64,000 nt of DNA, from positions 682,001-746,000 of the forward strand of contig CAJQUW010007539.1 of NCBI GenBank assembly GCA_907163375.1, read 5' to 3'. Made by a program: the position numbers and the translations under genes. The notes under the pieces were generated by a model. It saw only the letters and a program-made list of their open reading frames with translations. It had not been told where the DNA came from and did no database searches. Source of the stretch: Prostheceraeus crozeri (lineage: Eukaryota > Platyhelminthes > Polycladida > Euryleptidae). Shown here in pieces: positions 58,486 to 64,000 of this stretch (positions are counted from its first letter, which is position 1; each line of letters starts with the position of its first letter).

Positions 58486-59809
58486 ACACGGAAGGGCAGT
58501 GCAACTTGCAGTGCGATTTGTGCCTATTGTTCTATAGCTATTGATGGGGACTGTGTCAAATGCGTGTACTGTGACAATGCTTACTATGCAAAGAAAGAGT
58601 GCTGCAATCACAGAATTAAATTGTTTAACCGCATCACTTTGGTAGAAGTGCAAACTGATTCAAGCAAATGGCACATGAAGGAACTTATTAAGTGGGCAAA
58701 AAGAATTTCTTAATACCTTGCAGAGATAGGAAAAATAGTCGTGCGTCGCTTGCGGATTGCTCTGAATTCCTTTAAAATGCTTCGATCACCACGATTCCTT
58801 CAGATTCGAAGAATTCAGATCATTGCGCAAAAGTCTTCTCGATAATGTTGGGCAGTCTGATCATTAGACTCAAAGTTAGACTCAAAGTTTAGACAAAGAG
58901 TTTTAGACTGATCATTAGACAAAAGTTAACAGGCGTACGAAAAAACGTTCACAAACTTCTCTGTAGAACTTGACATCGACTGTGTCTCTTTGCTGTGTGA
59001 TCCGGATGATAACAGTCACTGAAACTTCAGACAATTTTACGTGTTTAATGTTAAACTGGCTGCTCATTGTTCGATTGCTATGGTATTATGTCAACAGATT
59101 GTGCCATTTCATTAACGTTACATGTTCCAATGTTTCCTTTCTAGTCAAACAGAAGAGACGACCTGTCTAATTCTGTGGCTGCAATATACCAAGTAACATT
59201 TGCAAATCCTTCCTAGCTATCGATCACATTTCATATTCATGTACGAAATGCAAAAGCATTAAAGTTCATGATATCGTTGGACGGTTGGCCACAATGGAAA
59301 ATGACTTGGAATTTGTGAAGCAACAATTGACCATGAAGTTGTCTGAGGACGTCGGTAAAATCGTGTATGATGCTATGAAAGAAACTCAAGAAATTCTTGA
59401 CAAGAAGCAAAATGTTATGTTATTTGGCATTGAAGAACCTCCTGATTCAAATGAAAAATCTCATGATGATGGTGAAATTGCTGAGTTGTGCCGTGTTTTG
59501 GACATACAGAAAGGCACAATTTCCAGCTTTTCACGTGTGGGCAAACCAAACTCGGATCCAAATAACAAGAAAAGAAGACCTATACGAGTAAGATTTCGCA
59601 CTTGTGATGAGAAGGTAGAGTGTCTACGCCGTTCTTGGAAGCTGCGGAATCACTGTGCTGCAACAGGTGCCAGAATTTATATTCGGCAAGATTTGACTCG
59701 ATCTCTACTTGAAAGGGATAAAAAACTGATGGATGAATTCACGTCGCGCAAAGAAAAGGGAGAAAACATTGTCCTACTGAAGGGAAAGATTGTTGAACGA
59801 TCGGACTGA
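58486..59809 (+). pseudogene. LINE ORF1 (zinc finger, coiled coil, RNA-binding domain), interrupted
   Basis: The N-terminal piece 58486-58713 has paired cysteines (CSAICAYC, KCVYCDNAYY, ECC) like the PHD/zinc modules at the start of many CR1/L2 ORF1 proteins. After a stop-filled linker, a second cysteine pair (YSCTKC, about 59240) leads into the clean frame 59285-59809. That frame has a heptad-rich helix (FVKQQLTMKLSEDV...), then QNVMLFGIEEP and RRPIRVRFRTC, which look like the two RNP-type strands of an RRM, and a basic C-terminus (IYIRQDLTRSLLERDKKL). As a whole it is not one open frame. Confidence 0.7.
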
Positions 59810-59819
59810 CAGGAAGTCA

Positions 59820-61820
59820 AATATGAATTCGTACCATCAATATGTTGATCGTCAAGATAGTAAAGGAGGTGGCATTTGTGTTTGGACGAAATCATGCTTC
59901 TATGTTTTTGACATGATAGAATTTTTTGTGAATCCTCATGTTGAGTGTTTTGTTTTGTTTTGTGCATCGAATATCAAAATTTTAAGTGCATCCTCATTAC
60001 TTTATACTTTCCTCATGGAAGTAAAATGTCACAAGCATCTGCATGTGATTCTGTTTCCTCCGTTATCGACGATTTCTTGGGAAAATATCCTAACTGCTCA
60101 GTTTTGGTCTGTGGCGATTTTAATCATGTGTCTACTACACCTTTTCAAGTCAATTATGATCTTAGTGATTTCGTGGATTTGCCTACACGAGGAGAAGCTT
60201 TTCTGGATAAGGTTCTGATACCAGCAGATCTCTGCCATCTCTATGCACGTACAAAAGTCTATACTCCTTTTGGGTCAGGTGACCATTCAGTGATTTTCAT
60301 TTCCCCATTCAATGGTTTTTTTGCCACATTCAGTTTCATTTTTTCCTGTTCTGGACATCCGTAAATCTAATTTGGCTTTAGCGGCTGCATATCTGGATGG
60401 CATCGATTGGAGATCACTGTTTGAAGGCAAGGATTTGGATTATGCTTGTGACCTATTTTATCAAGTTTTTCAACAGTGTGTGTCTATGTTCCCCGTTGAT
60501 TTAATAAAACGATCGTTCAAAGACAAACCCTGGATAACAGTGACAATTAAAGTGTTGATTAATAAGCGATATAAAGCTTACAGACAGAAAAACTGGCCGT
60601 TATACCAACATTTCAGAGATAAGGTCAGGCAAGAAATATTCAAAGCCAAGCGATTATGGTCACAGCGTTTAATTCACGAAAACAAGTCCATATGGGAAGT
60701 GTACAGAACAGTGAAGGGAGATAACAAAAACAAAGACTGGCTCCATCATGTATGTTCGTCTGCGAATATCAGCATTCTTGATGCTCTGAATGATTTGAAT
60801 GACCAATACGTTGCTAATCTTACTGATGATCCTGGCGATGAACGTCAGCTTCCATATGTAGTACCATTTGAACTCCAAAAGAGTGAAGTACATGAATTAT
60901 TAAATCGCGTCAATCCCCGTAAAGCTGCTGGGTCAGATGGTGTACCTACAATCTTGTGGAGCAAACTTTCATCATCCTTGACTGAGCCCTTATGTCTGTT
61001 ATTCAATATGTGTTTGGAAATGGCTAAACTTCCTATAGCGTGGAAATGTGCTGACATCTTACCCGTTCCGAAAAGTAATCCACCTCAACTTAGTAACACT
61101 CGTCCGATATCACTTCTGCCAATTCCCGAGAAAATATTCGAACGATGCATTGTTTCCCATTATAAAAGTGAATTTTTGTGTCATTTTTCGAAGCACCAGT
61201 ACGGCTACAGGACCAAATGTTCTACTGTTAGCGTTCTATTAGAGTTAGAAAACTTTATCACGAATAAAATTCAGAGGCGAGATGTAGTAGCATGTCAAAT
61301 GCTTGCGATCGACTTTGAAAAGGGTTTTGACAGAATGTCTCATAAAATACTAAAGGAAAAAATGTTTAATAGCTCAGTGCCCTTCGATAATTTCATGATC
61401 ACTTTTACAAAGAATTATCTGTCAAGTAGGCAACAGCGTGTAAAATTGTCAAATAATTACAGTGCTTTTGTGAGCGTAACCAGTGGCATTCCCCAGGGAT
61501 CCGTAATCGGACCCCTTCTTTTTTCTTTTTATGTCTCAGACCTTGAAGATGTACTGTCAACGAGCAATGATGTGATTGCTGTCAGTTATGCCGATGACTT
61601 TACCCTCTGTGGTGCAATACGCAATACATTGGTTAGTCCATTACTGACATCTTCTTGCAATTTGGAAAAGTGGTCGTCTGAGAATAAAATGAGTATTAAA
61701 TACAACAAATGCCAACAGATGTTCATGTATTACAACAGAAATTTTGATATGCAACCCTATGTTCTCGACCATGTCAATTTGTGCAGTAATTTGCGTGTAC
61801 TAGGTGTGACGTTTGACTAG
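59820..61820 (+). pseudogene. LINE ORF2: endonuclease remnant and reverse transcriptase
   Basis: The endonuclease part is incomplete. The frame 59790-60000 (GGGICVWTK) shifts to the frame around 60020-60300, which holds VCGDFNHVS and TPFGSGDHSVIF, the late catalytic GDFN and SDH boxes (here GDH). The frame changes again near 60312. From there 502 codons are open: AAGSDGVPTILWSKL, LSNTRPISLLPIPEKIFE, LAIDFEKGFDRM (first catalytic Asp; the usual K-A-F is K-G-F), SGIPQGSVIGPLLFSFYVSDL and VSYADDFTLC. An in-frame TAG at 61818-61820 interrupts just after LGVTFD. The sequence goes on in the same frame (VCTFHVF...) and then shifts near 62100 to the HPLHHLKPPKLLYSG tail. Confidence 0.82.
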
Positions 61821-62483
61821 GTGTGTACTTTTCATGTGTTTAAGAAGGCATCTTCTAAGATTGCGATGTTACGCCAACTTAAACCGTTTTTGAACAAATG
61901 CCAACTATGTCAAGTCTATTTTTCGTGTATACGCTCAGTTCTCGAATATTGCTCGCCAATTTTTGTAAATCTATCTCAAGGACAGACTGTGATGATTGAG
62001 AATATCCAAAAGAGATGTCACAAAGTAATTTGCTCAGAAAGTAATTGTTCATCTGCATTTTTCGTTCCTTTGCTATCTCGCCGAACCATTCAGGGATTCA
62101 AACTTTTCAGTCCATCGTATCTGACACCAGCCATCCACTTCACCATCTGAAACCTCCGAAACTTTTGTACAGTGGCAAATTCTCAATTCCCTTGTGTCAA
62201 ACTGCAGCTCGCGGTAACAGTTTTTTCGTGTACATGTCCAGGCTCATGAACAGTGATTTTTCTTTGACTTGACAATAACCATGTAGAATGACAATGTATA
62301 TCATTTCTTGCGCCTGATGATGCGTTATTTTTTTTATCATGTTGTTCGTGTTTAACTTTTTGTCATTTATTTTTCCTTAGTTCTTGATTTGTATTGCAAG
62401 TGATTTTTCTGAACTGTATCTGATAATATGCCTCTCGATTCTCATTTTGAGGTACTTGAAAATAAACGTTATTATTATTATTG

Positions 62484-63368
62484 ATGCCAATTTGGATATA
62501 GCAGAGATCAACTTTGTGCTGAGTTATCAAGGAAAGAGACGGAAGTTTCAATTGTTCCGCGCAACCAGGAAGCTCGAGCAGATGAGTCATCCCTATCAGA
62601 CCAACGTGTTTCAGATCTCTTTGGGGAAGATTTGCGAAAGATGAGCAACCTTCCGAAAGAAGTAGATTGCCACGGTTCTGCTGTTTGATTGGCGAAGAAT
62701 TTCTTAAGCTGATGTTGAAAGTAGGGTCACCATCAAGAACAAAAGTGGATAAAGGTAGCAGTTCTGTTTTGAGTTCTGTCGTTGCAAACCATTCTGAGGA
62801 TCCCCTATCCTGTTGAAGCCCATCTGACGACTCAGCAACTTTTCGTTGCAGCATTTGTTGCTTCACATGACTTAGAAGGAGATATCATTTCTATAAATAT
62901 ACAGCTTATGATACAACAAAATTTGAATTGGTTAATGCGCTTATCCGTTATTCAAAATGTGACACACAAGTTTGATGTTCAACAAAAATGCAGCCGACAT
63001 GGACAATACACTAGTAAATCAGCGTGAACTTGTTTAGAATCTATAAAATCTTCATTTTTATTGTTTCTATAATAGATTGAACAGCTAAGATTCATTTACA
63101 TGACGCCGCTCCTTGTGCAGTTTTAAAGTGGCAAGTTCACAATCGTAATGACAGATTGAGGAAGAAATAGGTGAGATGGAATGTGTGTTTGTGGGAAAAA
63201 CATAAGAACATTAAAACAAAACATTGGATTAATTGATGATGTTGAAGTACCATTGTGAACTGCAGTTCGCAAGTTGTTAGAAAGCCATTCTTGTCTAAAT
63301 ACATGTACTTGTGACATCCGGTTTGGCATATATTTAACATGCTCATAAATCTCCATCCTCTTTTGCAG
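62484..63368 (+). other. Intron 7, last part
   Basis: A coding-like scrap at about 62515-62686 (ELSRKETEVSIVPRNQEA, SDLFGEDLRKMSNLPKEVD) and another at 62790-62940 (PVEAHLTTQQLFVAAFVASHD) look like pieces of one degraded protein separated by a stop-filled gap. I cannot name the family. The stretch ends in CTCTTTTGCAG, the acceptor of Ig exon 7. Confidence 0.35.
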
Positions 63369-63650
63369 ATGTACCAATAATGTCAATGACACCGACAAAG
63401 TATGTCCATAAAGGTGACAACATCAATTTATCCTGCCGAGTTCGAGCACCATGGAAAGTTCTTGTATTTTGGCATCCTCGAACAAGAAACTCTAAACAAG
63501 TGTCTAAAATCATTCCTGATGGAAGGATTGTTACTTTGAAATTGCAGCATGTTAAACAACCTGTAAATTACACGTGCATTGTTCTGTCCAAATCTCTTGC
63601 GGGCAATGGGACTCGGATTTTCTATCGAACCAAGCATATAGAAATTATGG
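63369..63650 (+). CDS. Exon 8: Ig domain 7
   Basis: 94 codons, phase 1 on both sides, acceptor TTTTGCAG and donor ATGG|GTAAGT. It codes residues 599-692: MTPTKYVHKGD, B-strand cysteine in INLSCRVRAP (sequon NLS), tryptophan in VLVFWHPR, F-strand cysteine in PVNYTCIVLSK (sequon NYT), plus a third sequon NGT. The donor at its end shows that the gene continues beyond the window. The 23.9 kb gap from domain 6 may hide further exons that I did not find. Confidence 0.87.
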
Positions 63651-64000
63651 GTAAGTTATTCATACTACTCTTTTAGAGGCGCAATGATTATGAAAAAATA
63701 CGCAAAAATCAAGGAATTACTGCAGTATGTTTCAAAATATATATTTAGATGTTTTGGTAGTATATCTACGCTCTGCATTTACAAAAGGAAGGTGCGAACT
63801 AGTGGTGTGGGAACCCGACCCAAAGTCAAGTTCCGGGGTTCGGGTCGGGTTTGCGAATTAATTTCGGGCTCGTGTTCCGACTGATTGTTAACTATTCGGG
63901 CTTTAATTTCGTGTCATGAAATTTATAAATATGATTGTTTTCTGTTGACTTCCTTTGTAGGTGTACATCATATGCATATTTCATAAATGTACATGTATTC
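63651..64000 (+). other. Intron 8, start
   Basis: No feature. A small GC-richer patch at 63800-63875 has repeated TTCGGG words (CCGGGGTTCGGGTCGGGTTTG). Confidence 0.3.

Larger units (their letters stand above)
58450..62483 (+). mobile_element. Nearly full-length but broken CR1/L2-like LINE
   Basis: Layout: ORF1 zinc-finger part (58486-58713), a degraded linker (58714-59210), ORF1 coiled-coil and RNA-binding part (59285-59809), endonuclease remnant (about 59820-60300), reverse transcriptase (60312-61820) and C-terminal tail (61821-62272). The 3' end is AATAAACGTT followed by an ATT repeat (62470-62482), the short tandem repeat tail typical of CR1/L2 elements instead of poly(A). It is the longest LINE here and shows at least three frame changes and several stops. 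It is a different element from the YLDD retroelement at 54740. Confidence 0.85.

Noticed and set aside
62363-62866. 167-codon minus-strand frame
   Set aside because: It includes the ATT-repeat tail of the LINE (as an Asn run), so it is an artefact of the repeat plus antisense of degraded sequence.
1-64000. Endogenous retrovirus, LTR retrotransposon, Polinton or CRISPR array
   Set aside because: I found no long terminal repeats, integrase, capsid or protein-primed polymerase signatures, and no regularly spaced direct repeats. All retroelements seen are LINE-like or Penelope-like.

Overview
This is a 64 kb piece of AT-rich animal genomic DNA. Introns are long with GT..AG borders, RNA genes and operons are absent, and many kinds of metazoan transposon are present. 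The scattered TAGGCCTA and TACATGTA words and the mix of transposon families (Penelope-like, CR1/L2-like and RTE-like LINEs, Tc1, piggyBac-like, hAT) fit a marine invertebrate. An echinoderm, hemichordate or similar deuterostome is my best guess, but no ribosomal or mitochondrial marker settles it.

The main host gene is on the plus strand. A signal-peptide exon (5837-5945) is followed by seven exons, each coding exactly one immunoglobulin domain: 15762-16040, 22142-22423, 26112-26390, 32729-33028, 38282-38557, 39232-39501 and 63369-63650. Every junction is phase 1 and every donor reads GTAA. Together they give 692 residues of a secreted or membrane-anchored cell-surface protein that runs off the right edge. 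All seven domains have the same short E-F loop without the usual D-x-G-x-Y motif. I recall this pattern from the third Ig domain of LAR-type receptor tyrosine phosphatases. The type of the full protein depends on exons outside the window.

Upstream, on the minus strand, is an intact intronless 571-residue ORF (3065-4780) of a Cys-rich family that I recall as multi-copy in invertebrates and that may be transposase-related. The first 400 bases look like the 3' end of a pogo/jerky-type DNA transposon.

The introns are a transposon graveyard with a few fresh-looking insertions. Intron 1 holds hairpin (foldback) repeats and a diverged tandem duplication. Intron 2 holds a small inverted-repeat element, a LINE 3' fragment, a large foldback and a Penelope-like GIY-YIG fragment. 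Intron 3 holds a tRNA-like core inside inverted arms, plus a complete Tc1 element whose 342-residue transposase gene is whole once a 130 bp intron is removed. Intron 4 holds a foldback, the 5' end of an RTE-like LINE, and one copy of a dispersed repeat whose second copy lies in intron 5. Intron 6 contains a hAT transposase remnant. Intron 7 (24 kb) holds a minisatellite, two copies of a non-autonomous TTAA element, two hairpin elements, a LINE fragment, a piggyBac-like relic with a reverse-transcriptase element inserted in it, and an almost full-length but broken CR1/L2-like LINE.

The observations most worth following are the shared odd Ig signature in fully phase-1 exons, the intron-bearing and apparently intact Tc1 element, the nested retroelement with a clear 9 bp target duplication, and the tRNA-like core inside inverted arms.
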